From: CBDDIP01 sp965279405
Lineage (GTDB): Bacteria > Actinomycetota > Acidimicrobiia > Acidimicrobiales > Ilumatobacteraceae
Reading direction: 5' to 3'
Assembly (NCBI GenBank): GCA_965279405.1
Contig: OZ257157.1
Coordinates: 2,418,001 to 2,482,000, forward strand
Length of the DNA stretch: 64,000 nucleotides
Shown here: positions 33,555 to 41,977 of the stretch, in pieces
How positions within the stretch are numbered: the stretch's first letter is position 1
Layout: each line of letters opens with the position of its first letter
Position numbers and translations under genes: made by a program
Notes under the pieces: generated by a model
What the model was told of the DNA's origin: nothing
Seen by the model: the letters and a program-made list of their open reading frames with translations, nothing else
The model's database searches: none

Positions 33555-35963
33555 ATGTCGGCCATGCACGGGACGCTGCGAGCGCGGGCGCGTTCGCTGC
33601 TCGAGCGGGAGTCCTTCGGGTTCTGGCTCGGGCTGACGATCTGCGTCGTCGTCGCGCTCGTCGACATCTCACTCACCAACCTCGTCGTGATCAGCCTCGT
33701 GCTGCTCGGCCCGTTGGTCGCGGCCGGGCTGAGCAGCCCGAGGCGCACAGCGCTGCTCGCCGCCATCGGGTTGCTGATCGCGCTCGGTCTCGGATGGGTC
33801 GACAACATCTGGTTCACGACCCGCCTCGTTGCAGCGCTCGTCACCGTGAGCATCGGCGGGTTGACGGCGATCTGGCTGGCCACCCTGCGCGCCGCACGCG
33901 ACCGACAGCTGCGCGCCGTGGAACCCGCACTGGCTCGAGCATCGCGATTGTCGTCGGCGTTGCGCGCCGGCCGCACCGGTTCGTGGAGCTGGGATCGCAG
34001 CACCGATGTGGTCACGTGGGATCGCGAGACGGAATCGCTCTACGGACTGGCCCGCGGCGAGTTCGATGGCACCTTCGACGGATGGATCGCGCGCGTCGAC
34101 GCACGTGATCGCGAGATGATCCGCCGCACGCTGGACGAGCTGCTGGTGTCGGGAGCGCCGGCCGGGTTCGACCATCGCTGCGTGCACCCCGACGGCAGCG
34201 TGCACTGGGTGGAGTGCACCGCTGAGGTCCGGCGCGACCGACGCGACGTCGCTGGAGCGTTCGGACTCGTGCGCGACATCGGTGAGCGCATGGCCGAGTT
34301 GGACGAACGCGATCGACTGTTGAACCTGGAGCGTCGGGCCCGCCAGCGCAGCGAGTACCTCGGGCGGGTGAACATCGCGCTCGCCGATCAGTTCGTGATG
34401 GACGACGTGCTGCGCCAGGTCGCCGGCTCGGTGGTTCCCGACCTCGCCGATTGGTGCTCGCTGGTCGTGGCCGCCGACCGGCCTCGATCGGCGCCGATCA
34501 TCGTCTACGCCCACGCCGATCCGGCGAAGATGCGCGCCGCCCAGCAGTTGATGGCCGAGCATCCGTTCGACCCCGACGCCGGCTGGGGCGCTGCGGGCGT
34601 GCTCGCTTCCGGCAAGACCGAGTTCATCGCCGAAGTCCCGGCCGAAGCGTTCCGTGGAGACGGCGCGACGCTGGCGGACTTCGACCCTCGGTCGGTCGTC
34701 ACTGCGCCGCTGCGGGGAGCGCTCGGCACGTTGGGCGCCATCCAGCTCATCCGCACGGGACAGCGCCGGTTCCAGGAGTCGGACGTCGAGCTGATCGACG
34801 AGCTCGCCGATCGCGTCGGCACCGCGGTCAACAACGCGGTGGTGTTCGCCCGCCAGGCGCGGACACGCGAGATGCTGGACCTGTTGCAGCGGCTCAGCGG
34901 TCGGTTGGCGGTGAGCGCGACGCGCCAGGACGTGATCGATCTCGTCGAGGCCCCGGCGTGGGCGGACGTCGGTTTGAGCGAGATCGACCTGTACTTGCTC
35001 GACGACGACCATCTGACAGACGCACGCACCGGCGAGCCGGCACCCGCCGACGTCGAGAGCGCATCGATGCGTTCCGATCCGCTGGTCTCGCCGCCGATGG
35101 TGGTGCTCCCGCTGGCGATCATGCGGCGGCGGTTCGGCGCGCTGATCGCCCGGTGCGCCGTCGATCGCATGCTGCTCGCCGAGGAGATCACCGCGCTCGA
35201 GAGCCTCGGCTCGCGCATCGCCGGTGCGCTGGAACGCACGATGCTGTACGAGCAGCAGCGCGACAACGCGTTGATCATGCAGCGGCGCCTCCTGCCGGTG
35301 ATCCCAGCGTTGCCGAACTGGTTGTCGGTGGCGGCCGAGTACCGCCCGACCCCAGGTGGCGCCGTTGGCGGCGACTGGTACCAGGTGATCGACGTGGGCG
35401 AGGACCGCTACGCGGCGATCGTCGGCGACGCGGTCGGCCACGGGTTGCACGCCGCGGCCGCCATGGGCCAGCTGCGCGCAGCGATCGCCGGTGCGGCCAG
35501 CAGCGACCCGGATCCGGATCGCGTCCTGGCCGCAGCCGAGCAGTTCGCCCGCACCGCCGAGGACACGATGTGCGCGACGACGACCTACATGCTGCTCAAC
35601 AGCCAGCCCGTCGTGCGCTACGCGAGCGCGGGCCATCTGGCCCCGGTCTGGGTGCGGCCCGGCGAGCGCGCCCGTTTGCTGGACGGTGGCCGCCGGCCGC
35701 TCCTCGGGTTCGGTGACGCGCATGCGATGCCGGTGGCCACCAACGCGCCGTTCGCACCGGGCGACACGATCGTGCTCTACACCGACGGGTTGATCGAGCG
35801 CCGCGGCCGCACCCTCGACGAGGGGTTGGCCCTGCTGCAGCGGACCGTGGAGTCGCTGGCCGACGCACCCGTCGACGAGGTGTGCGGTGTGCTGCTGGAG
35901 AAGCTCAGCCACGACCGCGACATCGAGGACGACATCGCCGTGATGGCCCTCCGGCGCAACTGA
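33555..35963 (+). CDS. SpoIIE-type PP2C phosphatase with PAS and GAF domains
   Basis: A protein of 802 residues from ATG 33555, with AAGGGG upstream; the next ATG at 33564 is possible. Domains: two or three membrane helices at about 20-100, a PAS domain (about 125-245; TGSWSWDRSTDVVTWDRETESLYGL), a GAF domain (about 275-420), a second GAF-like stretch (to 570) and a SpoIIE PP2C domain from about 590. Metal-binding positions are Asp607 (GGDWYQ) and Asp625 (GDAVGHG), with GHLAPVW, LYTDGLIE and DDIAV later. Such enzymes dephosphorylate STAS anti-sigma antagonists and start general stress responses. No antagonist is adjacent; the STAS protein at 19034 is a possible target. Confidence 0.92.
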   Translation: MSAMHGTLRARARSLLERESFGFWLGLTICVVVALVDISLTNLVVISLVLLGPLVAAGLSSPRRTALLAAIGLLIALGLGWVDNIWFTTRLVAALVTVSIGGLTAIWLATLRAARDRQLRAVEPALARASRLSSALRAGRTGSWSWDRSTDVVTWDRETESLYGLARGEFDGTFDGWIARVDARDREMIRRTLDELLVSGAPAGFDHRCVHPDGSVHWVECTAEVRRDRRDVAGAFGLVRDIGERMAELDERDRLLNLERRARQRSEYLGRVNIALADQFVMDDVLRQVAGSVVPDLADWCSLVVAADRPRSAPIIVYAHADPAKMRAAQQLMAEHPFDPDAGWGAAGVLASGKTEFIAEVPAEAFRGDGATLADFDPRSVVTAPLRGALGTLGAIQLIRTGQRRFQESDVELIDELADRVGTAVNNAVVFARQARTREMLDLLQRLSGRLAVSATRQDVIDLVEAPAWADVGLSEIDLYLLDDDHLTDARTGEPAPADVESASMRSDPLVSPPMVVLPLAIMRRRFGALIARCAVDRMLLAEEITALESLGSRIAGALERTMLYEQQRDNALIMQRRLLPVIPALPNWLSVAAEYRPTPGGAVGGDWYQVIDVGEDRYAAIVGDAVGHGLHAAAAMGQLRAAIAGAASSDPDPDRVLAAAEQFARTAEDTMCATTTYMLLNSQPVVRYASAGHLAPVWVRPGERARLLDGGRRPLLGFGDAHAMPVATNAPFAPGDTIVLYTDGLIERRGRTLDEGLALLQRTVESLADAPVDEVCGVLLEKLSHDRDIEDDIAVMALRRN

Positions 35964-36095
35964 CCTGCCTTGATGCAACTGCGTCAGTCGACGTGAATGC
36001 AATGTGACGACTCCGGGTAGTCGGTGGTCAGCCCGCCCGACCGGACGGGATTCCACCATCGGTCAGTGACGACCGAAACTCGGAGGTTCACACAC

Positions 36096-36950
36096 ATGGG
36101 ATTCATCGCACGGTCCGGGCGCATCGCCGCCGCGGCCGGCGCACTCGGTTTGTTCGCGCTGCCGGCACTCGCCTCAGCACAGCACGCCGACAGCGTCGCC
36201 CAGGACATCGCACGGCAACGAGCCTGGACCGACGTCGCTGTCGACCAGAACGCCGAGAGCAACTCCGGCCTCAACGGTCAGGACAACGCAGTCGGGCAGG
36301 ACAACAGCACCGACCAGGGCGCCGACAGCGCGGCCAACGGTGGCACGGGCACCTCGGACGACGGCGACGGCACCGGCGGCGCCGGTGGCACCGCGGGTTC
36401 GACGAACAGCTCGGACAGCACCAACAGCGCGACCGGCAACAACAGCATCACCTCCGGTGACGCGTCGGCCACGAACGCCCTGACCGGTGCGGTCAGCCAG
36501 TCGCAGAGCAACAGCTCCTCGAACACGGCGAACAACACGGCCGGTGACGAGGGCAGCGGCAACGCCGTTGCCGAGGGTGGGGTCAGCCAGTCGGCCGGCG
36601 CCGCCATCGCAGTGTCGCAGGGCGCCTACGCCAACAGCGGCGGCAACGAGCAGAACAACGCCGTCTCGCAGAGCAACGGAACGTCGCAGTCGGCGAACGG
36701 CAACGCCAACGGTGGCGACGGCTCCTCCACGGACGACACCGGCACCGGTGGCACCGGTGGCGCAGCCACGAGCGGCAACTCGTCGACGGGTGGCAACACC
36801 TCGACCGGTGGCAACTCGATCACCACGGGTTCGGCATCGTCGTCCAACACCACGGGCATCACCGTGACCCAGGGCCAGAGCAACACCAGCACCAACAGCA
36901 GCACGTTCAACGGTGGCTCCGACACCGGAGAGGACGCCAGCGGTTCCTGA
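36096..36950 (+). CDS. secreted Asn/Ser/Gly-rich repeat protein
   Basis: A protein of 284 residues from ATG 36096, with GGAGG ten bases upstream. A signal peptide (MGFIARSGRIAAAAGALGLFALPALASAQHADS) is followed by a low-complexity sequence of N, S, G, T and Q. Loosely repeated segments of about 30-40 residues end in '-VSQS-' or 'Q-N/S-A-N' (GAVSQSQSNSSSNTANNTA, GVSQSAGAAIAVSQGAYANSGGNEQNNAVSQSNGTSQSANGNANGG, ITVTQGQSNTSTNS). These resemble beta-solenoid or curlin-like spacing of Gln and Asn. It has no anchor, so it is released or polymerises. First gene of an operon with an LPATG-anchored protein of related composition 29 bases downstream. Confidence 0.75.
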   Translation: MGFIARSGRIAAAAGALGLFALPALASAQHADSVAQDIARQRAWTDVAVDQNAESNSGLNGQDNAVGQDNSTDQGADSAANGGTGTSDDGDGTGGAGGTAGSTNSSDSTNSATGNNSITSGDASATNALTGAVSQSQSNSSSNTANNTAGDEGSGNAVAEGGVSQSAGAAIAVSQGAYANSGGNEQNNAVSQSNGTSQSANGNANGGDGSSTDDTGTGGTGGAATSGNSSTGGNTSTGGNSITTGSASSSNTTGITVTQGQSNTSTNSSTFNGGSDTGEDASGS

Positions 36951-36979
36951 TCGCTGACGACGGAGACGGGAGACGAGAC

Positions 36980-39016
36980 GTGGGAGGAGATGCGGTGCGA
37001 CGCCTGGCGAGAGCCGTGCTCACCGGCACGGTCGCTTCGGTGCTGATCGCAGCACCGGCGTGGGCGGATGGAGGCAGCGGTCACCACCGCCACCACCATC
37101 AGCGCAACGGAGCAGAGCAGACGACGCAGGTTCCCTCGGAGGATCCGAGTGGCGCCGACACGGGCACGGCGCCAGCCGAACCGGTCGACGCCACTCCGTC
37201 CGCCGAGGGTTCGCTGAACGGCGCAACGAGCGCACCGTCGGATGCTGTGGAACCGAGCGCAGCCGAGCACGGCGCCGTACCGCTCGAATCGGACGGCACG
37301 ACCGAGCCAGATGCGACGAACAGCACGGGTGCCGCTGTCGCGCCTGGTGACGGAGCTGCTGGCGATCCTGCCGCTGACGCCACGTCTGACGCCACGTCTG
37401 ACGCCACGTCTGACGACTTGCCCGAGCCGGCGCTGGACCCCCCGTCCAGCGTCAGCTCGGGTGATCAGTCGGTCACCGTCACCGGTGTCGCCGTCGCCGT
37501 GTCCACCTCGGGCGGCAACACGATCACCGGCACACCCGCCGGCGGCGCATCGACCGGCAACCCCGGCAACATCTCCACCGGGAACGCCACTGCCGTCGGC
37601 AACCAGGACCAGACCAACGTCGACCAGCAGGTCACCACAACGCTCAGCGGTGGGGCGACGGCGGACGTTCGGCAGGTCACCATCGTGTTCAACGTCGGTG
37701 TGGCAGGCGCCAACAGCGGGGCCAACGGGGGAGGCGCGGCTGGGACCGGCGGTGCGGGCAGCATCGCAACCGGCAACGCAACGGCCGTCGGCAACAGCAG
37801 CGGGACCTACCTCACCCAGGCCGGTGCCGTCGTTGCGCCCGACGGGACCAGCGACTCGTCCAACCAGGTCACCGTGACCGTTCGCATGGGCGTTGCCGTG
37901 GCCGACAGCGGCGGCAACGCGGTGGTCGGCGCAAGCGGTTCCGGTTCGGTCAGCACCGGTACCGCAACCGCGATCGGCAACAACTCGCTGACCGATGTCT
38001 CGCAGACCGCCACGCTGACGGGAAGCGGCGTGTCGCAGCTCACCGTCGAGCAGCAGGCCCTCATCCTCAACCTCGGTGTGGCCTTCGCCAACTCGGGCAT
38101 GAACGACGTCAACGGGCTGGCCAACGCACTGCTCAGCTCGCCGTCGCACGACCTTGCCGAGCAGCTCTTCAGCACCCTGCTGCCAGCGCTGCTCGCATCG
38201 ACGTCATCGGGAGCCGCGTCCGGCAGCGGTGCAGACGTGACCACCGGCAACGCGGCGGCCGTGGGCAACCAGTCGCAGACGTACGTCGACCAGACGGCCA
38301 CGGCGACGGCCGCCGGCGACGGCACGGCGACCATCAGCCAGAACGTCGTCGTCGCCAACTTCGGTGCCGCAGTGGCCAACACCGGGCTCAACGGTGGCGG
38401 TGCATCCGTGGCCCTCGACCCGCAGATGGTCAGCGATCTGGCGACGTTCTTCAACGACCTGTTGACCACGCTCGACCAGTGGACTGCCGCGGACGGATCG
38501 TCGCAGCACCTCAGCCTCGTTGTTCCATTCGGTGATCTGCTGATCGCGCTCGACGGGGATCTGGTGGGCGTAGCGACGGCCGTCGGATCGGGGATGGAGG
38601 GCGCCTCGTCGGCGACCATCAGCCAGCTGACGGCAGTCATCAGCCTCGGCGTGTCGTACGCCAACACCGGGTTGAACACGACCACCGGCGGTGGCCCGCT
38701 GCCGCTCGGTCCACTCGCTCCCAGCATCGCCACCGGCGACGTGAGCGCGATCAACACCAGCATCGTCATCGTCTGTCAGCTCGATGATGATCTGACACAT
38801 CCGTGCCTGCAACCCGTCGTCGCGAGCGACCCTCCGGCTGTCGACAGCTCCGCCGGTGCGGTGCGCGATCCGGCGCGTGCGGCAACAGCACGAGACCTCC
38901 CCGCCACCGGCGTCGATGCCGCGCTGCTCGCTCAGCTGGCAGCGCTGCTCGTGCTCGGCGGGGTCGTGCTGATCGTCGGCGGCCGTCGAGTGGCTCGTCC
39001 CGCCGAGGCAGCATGA
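36980..39016 (+). CDS. LPATG-anchored repeat protein (STGNATAVGN repeats)
   Basis: A protein of 678 residues from GTG 36980. A signal peptide (1-29, AAPAWAD), a His cluster (HHRHHHQ at 35-41) and an acidic, disordered region to about 155 are followed by five repeat units. Unit starts: ISTGNATAVGNQDQT (198), SIATGNATAVGNSS (261), SVSTGTATAIGNNS (323), ADVTTGNAAAVGNQS (418) and SIATGDVSAINTS (582). Each is followed by a Q-rich turn and an 'N-x-GVA-ANSG-N' strand (236-249, 302-313, 363-375, 459-471, 555-566). The anchor is LPATG at 640-644, a hydrophobic helix and GGRRVARPAEAA. I know of no named family. The next gene, a lipoprotein, overlaps by 4 bases. Confidence 0.8.
   Translation: MGGDAVRRLARAVLTGTVASVLIAAPAWADGGSGHHRHHHQRNGAEQTTQVPSEDPSGADTGTAPAEPVDATPSAEGSLNGATSAPSDAVEPSAAEHGAVPLESDGTTEPDATNSTGAAVAPGDGAAGDPAADATSDATSDATSDDLPEPALDPPSSVSSGDQSVTVTGVAVAVSTSGGNTITGTPAGGASTGNPGNISTGNATAVGNQDQTNVDQQVTTTLSGGATADVRQVTIVFNVGVAGANSGANGGGAAGTGGAGSIATGNATAVGNSSGTYLTQAGAVVAPDGTSDSSNQVTVTVRMGVAVADSGGNAVVGASGSGSVSTGTATAIGNNSLTDVSQTATLTGSGVSQLTVEQQALILNLGVAFANSGMNDVNGLANALLSSPSHDLAEQLFSTLLPALLASTSSGAASGSGADVTTGNAAAVGNQSQTYVDQTATATAAGDGTATISQNVVVANFGAAVANTGLNGGGASVALDPQMVSDLATFFNDLLTTLDQWTAADGSSQHLSLVVPFGDLLIALDGDLVGVATAVGSGMEGASSATISQLTAVISLGVSYANTGLNTTTGGGPLPLGPLAPSIATGDVSAINTSIVIVCQLDDDLTHPCLQPVVASDPPAVDSSAGAVRDPARAATARDLPATGVDAALLAQLAALLVLGGVVLIVGGRRVARPAEAA
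37374..37415 (+). repeat. 3.5 tandem copies of a 12-bp unit
   Basis: CTGACGCCACGT at 37374-37385, 37386-37397 and 37398-37409, then a truncated copy. It encodes ADATSDATSDATSDD in the disordered acidic linker of the LPATG protein. Likely a recent in-frame expansion. Confidence 0.9.
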
Positions 39017-39498
39017 ACCGCCTCCGCTGGTTGCTGCTCGGCGCGTCCATCGTCGGTCCGGCGCTGTTCGGCGCGTGCGGTTCGAGCGACGAGCAGATGC
39101 AGGACGCGACAGCGGTCACGGGCTCGACGACCGTCGTGACGTCGACATCGCTGGCCACGGTGAACAGCACGGTCACGGTGAACAGCACCGGGACTCGCAC
39201 CGTGACTCGCACCGTGTCGAACAGCGGTGGCGGCGGCGCGAGCGCCCGACACGCTCGCGTGCAGACACAGGGTGGCGTCGTCGAAGTCGATGCCGTTGGC
39301 GACGCGTTGCGCGTGCGCCTGCTCACCCCGGCGGACGGATGGTCGTCCACGCTGGATGACGCCGATCCGACACGACTCGTGATCACCTTTGCGAGTGAGC
39401 GCGAGTCGCAGACCGGCACGGTGGAGATCGACATCCGCATCACTGCGACGGGCATCGTCACCTCAACGAGTGAACACCTCTCGATTTCGTCTGGCTGA
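39013..39498 (+). CDS. lipoprotein in the repeat-protein operon
   Basis: A protein of 161 residues; ATG overlaps the previous stop (ATGA). Lipobox ALFGACGSSD puts a lipidated Cys near residue 21. Residues 30-70 are Thr/Val-rich (STTVVTSTSLATVNSTVTVNSTGTRTVTRTVSNSGGGGAS); the rest (80-161) is a small beta domain (VQTQGGVVEVDAVGDALRVRLLTPADGWSSTLDDADPTRLVITF). I do not recognise the family. Its coupling to the LPATG protein suggests a chaperone, nucleator or periplasmic anchor for the two repeat proteins. Confidence 0.75.
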   Translation: MNRLRWLLLGASIVGPALFGACGSSDEQMQDATAVTGSTTVVTSTSLATVNSTVTVNSTGTRTVTRTVSNSGGGGASARHARVQTQGGVVEVDAVGDALRVRLLTPADGWSSTLDDADPTRLVITFASERESQTGTVEIDIRITATGIVTSTSEHLSISSG

Positions 39499-39519
39499 CG
39501 TATTCGTCTCGTCTGGTCC

Positions 39520-39525
39520 GGGTAT
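39520..39525 (+). promoter_or_regulatory. GGGTAT-type -10 element before sigma gene
   Basis: GGGTAT is the common -10 sequence of SigB/SigF-type promoters and sits 27 bases before the ATG of a SigF-like gene. A -35 (GTTT) is not obvious at the expected distance; the best I see is GTATTC at 39500-39505. Autoregulation is plausible. Confidence 0.35.
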
Positions 39526-39551
39526 TCCCACGCATCAATGCCGAAGACGGG

Positions 39552-40376
39552 ATGTGGGGCTCGGCATCGCTGGATCCACGTGCTCGCTCGCGCCCCGACG
39601 AGGGAACGGTCGATCAGTGGTTCGCAGCGATGCACGTGCTGGAGGCGAACGGGTGCGCGCGCGACGCGGAGGCGGTGCGGTCGCGGATCATCGAGGCGCA
39701 CCGCTGGCTCGTCGTGGCTTGTGCCCGCCGCATGCAGCGCTACCAGGAGCCGCTGGACGACCTGATCCAGGTCGGGTGCGTGGCCTTGATCCGATCGGTC
39801 GATGGCTTCGATCGATCGGTGGGCGCTGCCTTTCGTGCGTACGCGACATCGATGATCATGGGCGAGCTCCGGCACCACTACCGCGGCGTCTGGCGGGTGC
39901 ACACGCCTCGCCGCATCCAGGAAGCACACGTCCTCGTCGCTCGGGCTCGCGACGACCTCAGCGCGTCATTGCGTCGGACCCCGACTGCCGATGACGTCGC
40001 CGACCACCTCGGCATCTCGATCGAAGACGTGCTCGAAGCGCTCGACGCCGGTGCGAACCAGTTGCCGATGTCGCTCGACCACCACAGCGTCGAGTCGAGC
40101 CCACATGTCGCGACGACGTCGGACGGAGCCGATGGGGTCGACGCCGCCGAGTCGGGGGTCACGGCGCGGGCGATGCTCGCCGCGCTCCCGGAGCTCGAAC
40201 GCGAAGCGATGTTCCTGCGCTACTTCCAGGACCTCACCCAGGAGGAGATCGGACGGCGTCTCGGCCTCAGTCAGGCGGCGGTGTCGCGTGTCGTCCAGTC
40301 GGCCTTCGCTCACCTTCGCGGCGAACGGACGCGACCCGTGCGACGGCGTGCTCGACGGATCACCACTCAGGGCTGA
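39552..40376 (+). CDS. SigF/SigB-like alternative sigma factor
   Basis: A protein of 274 residues. Region 2 is SRIIEAHRWLVVACARRMQRYQEPLDDLIQVGCVALIRSVDGFDRSVGAAFRAYATSMIMGELRHHYRGVWRVHTPRR (about 38-117), region 3 RTPTADDVADHLGISIEDVLEAL, and region 4 ALPELEREAMFLRYFQDLTQEEIGRRLGLSQAAVSRVV near 214-255. This is the three-domain layout of group 3 (stress, sporulation, flagellar) sigma factors. Normally an anti-sigma kinase (RsbW) lies next door; none is here, so control may be from elsewhere. It follows the surface-repeat operon by 53 bases and could drive it. The 3' end overlaps the convergent esterase by 10 bases. Confidence 0.93.
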   Translation: MWGSASLDPRARSRPDEGTVDQWFAAMHVLEANGCARDAEAVRSRIIEAHRWLVVACARRMQRYQEPLDDLIQVGCVALIRSVDGFDRSVGAAFRAYATSMIMGELRHHYRGVWRVHTPRRIQEAHVLVARARDDLSASLRRTPTADDVADHLGISIEDVLEALDAGANQLPMSLDHHSVESSPHVATTSDGADGVDAAESGVTARAMLAALPELEREAMFLRYFQDLTQEEIGRRLGLSQAAVSRVVQSAFAHLRGERTRPVRRRARRITTQG

Positions 40377-41410
40377 CAGGTGGCGACCGGGTCGGGATCA
40401 TCGGTGAGGGCCTGCACGAGAACGCAGCCCGCGTTGAGGTGCTGCTTGGCGTCGAACCCACCGGACCACTGGTGGCCGAGGCCCTCGACCGCTTGCAACG
40501 AGACGGTGCGGCCGCCGGCGCAACCGGACCACGTCGAGATCGTCGAACCCTCGCCGACGTCGCGCACTGCGGGCGACGGATCGCACCCGGCGACCGCTGC
40601 CCACGCAGCGGCGGACTCGGGGACCGGTTGCAGGTCGACGGTCGAGCCCTCGACCGCTTGCGGCCCACCGTCGAACGGGACGATCGGATCGGCGGTGCCG
40701 TGCACGACCATGATGTTCGGCGTGCTGTCGGCCGGGCAGATGGCGGGCGGTAGTCCGGAGTGGATCAGCAGCCCGGCGATGCCGGCGGTGTGCGAGCAGC
40801 CGTACACACCGGTCCACGCCGCACCGGCGCTGAACCCCGCCAGCCACACCGCGTCGGGGTCGACGCACGGTGATGAGCGCAGCAGCTGCACGATGTGATC
40901 GCTGAGCTCGACGTCGCCCCACGAGTCGTCACCGATGTGCCAGGTCGTCAGGTCGCCGATGCCCTGGGGCGCGATCAGCACGACGCCCGACTCCGGGGCC
41001 AGCACGCCGAGGCCGGTCGTGTCGACGATGGCCGATGCGGTCCCGATGAAGCCGTGGAAGAGCACGATCGCCGGCGCGGGGAGCCGGGCCGCGCCGGCCG
41101 GGCCGATGATGCCGAACTGCTCGGGCACGCGCACCTCGAACGTGCGGTCGCGTCCGGCGATCGTCACGTGGTGCGTGCCGTTCGTCAGCTCACCGCAGTC
41201 GACTCCCGTCACCGTGGTCGTGGTCGCCGCCGTCGTCGTGGCCTCGCGCTCGGTCGTCGATGTCGCCGTTGATGTCACCGTGGTCGACGACACGGTTGAT
41301 GTCACGGTCGTCGCGGTGGTGGGCGATGTCGTTGCCGCATCACCGCTGTCGCTGCAGCCGACCAGCAGCACGGCCGTCGCCGCAGCCGCCAGGCGACGGA
41401 GGGTCCTCAG
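40367..41410 (-). CDS. secreted esterase lipoprotein (LpqC/PHB-depolymerase-like)
   Basis: A protein of 347 residues. The only start that gives a signal peptide is CTG 41410, which overlaps the stop of the carbonic anhydrase gene (CTGA): LRTLRRLAAAATAVLLVGCSD, with the lipobox Cys near 19. The spacer is Thr-rich (TTSPTTATTVTSTVSSTT). The catalytic domain has the oxyanion segment VLFHGF, nucleophile GFSAG (VWLAGFSAGAAW), acid Asp in HGTADPIVPFDGG, and His in GLGHQW. LpqC/feruloyl-esterase-like alpha/beta hydrolases cleave ester bonds in polymers; the substrate is unknown. A non-canonical start and coupling are the main oddities; see findings. Confidence 0.82.
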   Translation of the reverse strand: MRTLRRLAAAATAVLLVGCSDSGDAATTSPTTATTVTSTVSSTTVTSTATSTTEREATTTAATTTTVTGVDCGELTNGTHHVTIAGRDRTFEVRVPEQFGIIGPAGAARLPAPAIVLFHGFIGTASAIVDTTGLGVLAPESGVVLIAPQGIGDLTTWHIGDDSWGDVELSDHIVQLLRSSPCVDPDAVWLAGFSAGAAWTGVYGCSHTAGIAGLLIHSGLPPAICPADSTPNIMVVHGTADPIVPFDGGPQAVEGSTVDLQPVPESAAAWAAVAGCDPSPAVRDVGEGSTISTWSGCAGGRTVSLQAVEGLGHQWSGGFDAKQHLNAGCVLVQALTDDPDPVATCQP

Positions 41411-41919
41411 GGTGCGACCTCGACGAGGCGCCCGTCCTCGACGCGGTAGACGAAGCCGCGGATGTGGTCCTTGTGGGTGATGAACGGGCTCAGCTGCAGG
41501 CGGCGGATCGACTGGGCGACGTCGTCGTAGGGATCCTTGAACGCCTCGAGTGCCCACGACGGGCGGATGCCGGTCTCGTCCTCGAGCTCCTGGCGCAGCT
41601 CGTCGGCGACCACCTTCTGCAGACCGCAATCGGTGTGGTGCAGCAGGATGATCTCGCGGGTGTCGAGCAGCCGCTGCGAGAGCACGAGCGAGCGGATGAC
41701 GTCGTCGGTGACGACACCGCCGGCGTTGCGGATCACGTGCGCATCGCCATGGGCGAGCCCGAGCATCTGGAAGATGTCCATGCGGCTGTCCATGCACGCC
41801 ACGATTGCCAGCTGCAGCACCGGACGAAGCGCCAGATCGTGGTCATCGAACGCTTCCGCGTAGCGCGCGTTGTTGATCAGCAGCTCGTCGGCGTTCGGTC
41901 GAAATCCGTCGTCGGGCAC
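41407..41919 (-). CDS. beta-type carbonic anhydrase
   Basis: A protein of 170 residues. Reversible CO2 hydration. Zinc ligands are Cys42 (ACMDSR), His95 and Cys98 (LHHTDCGL), with the catalytic Asp44-Arg46 dyad, as in Rv1284-type enzymes. RNAGGVVTDDVIRSLVLSQ is the usual substrate-site stretch. The full length is typical. It is upstream of, and overlaps, the esterase lipoprotein, so both are on one transcript. No bicarbonate transporter is adjacent. Confidence 0.95.
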   Translation of the reverse strand: MPDDGFRPNADELLINNARYAEAFDDHDLALRPVLQLAIVACMDSRMDIFQMLGLAHGDAHVIRNAGGVVTDDVIRSLVLSQRLLDTREIILLHHTDCGLQKVVADELRQELEDETGIRPSWALEAFKDPYDDVAQSIRRLQLSPFITHKDHIRGFVYRVEDGRLVEVAP

Positions 41920-41977
41920 GCACCCGACCGTAGCGCCAGTGCGGGCGACGTCGGAAAAGCCGCGGCGTCGACACGCT

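Noticed and set aside
33669..36059. 796-residue minus-strand frame opposite the SpoIIE gene
   Set aside because: Antisense shadow with no domain; the SpoIIE frame has all metal-binding motifs.
36096..36950. Possible chaplin or true curlin
   Set aside because: Neither the chaplin motif nor strict curlin repeats (SxxxxxQxGxxNxAxxxQ) is present, only similar composition.
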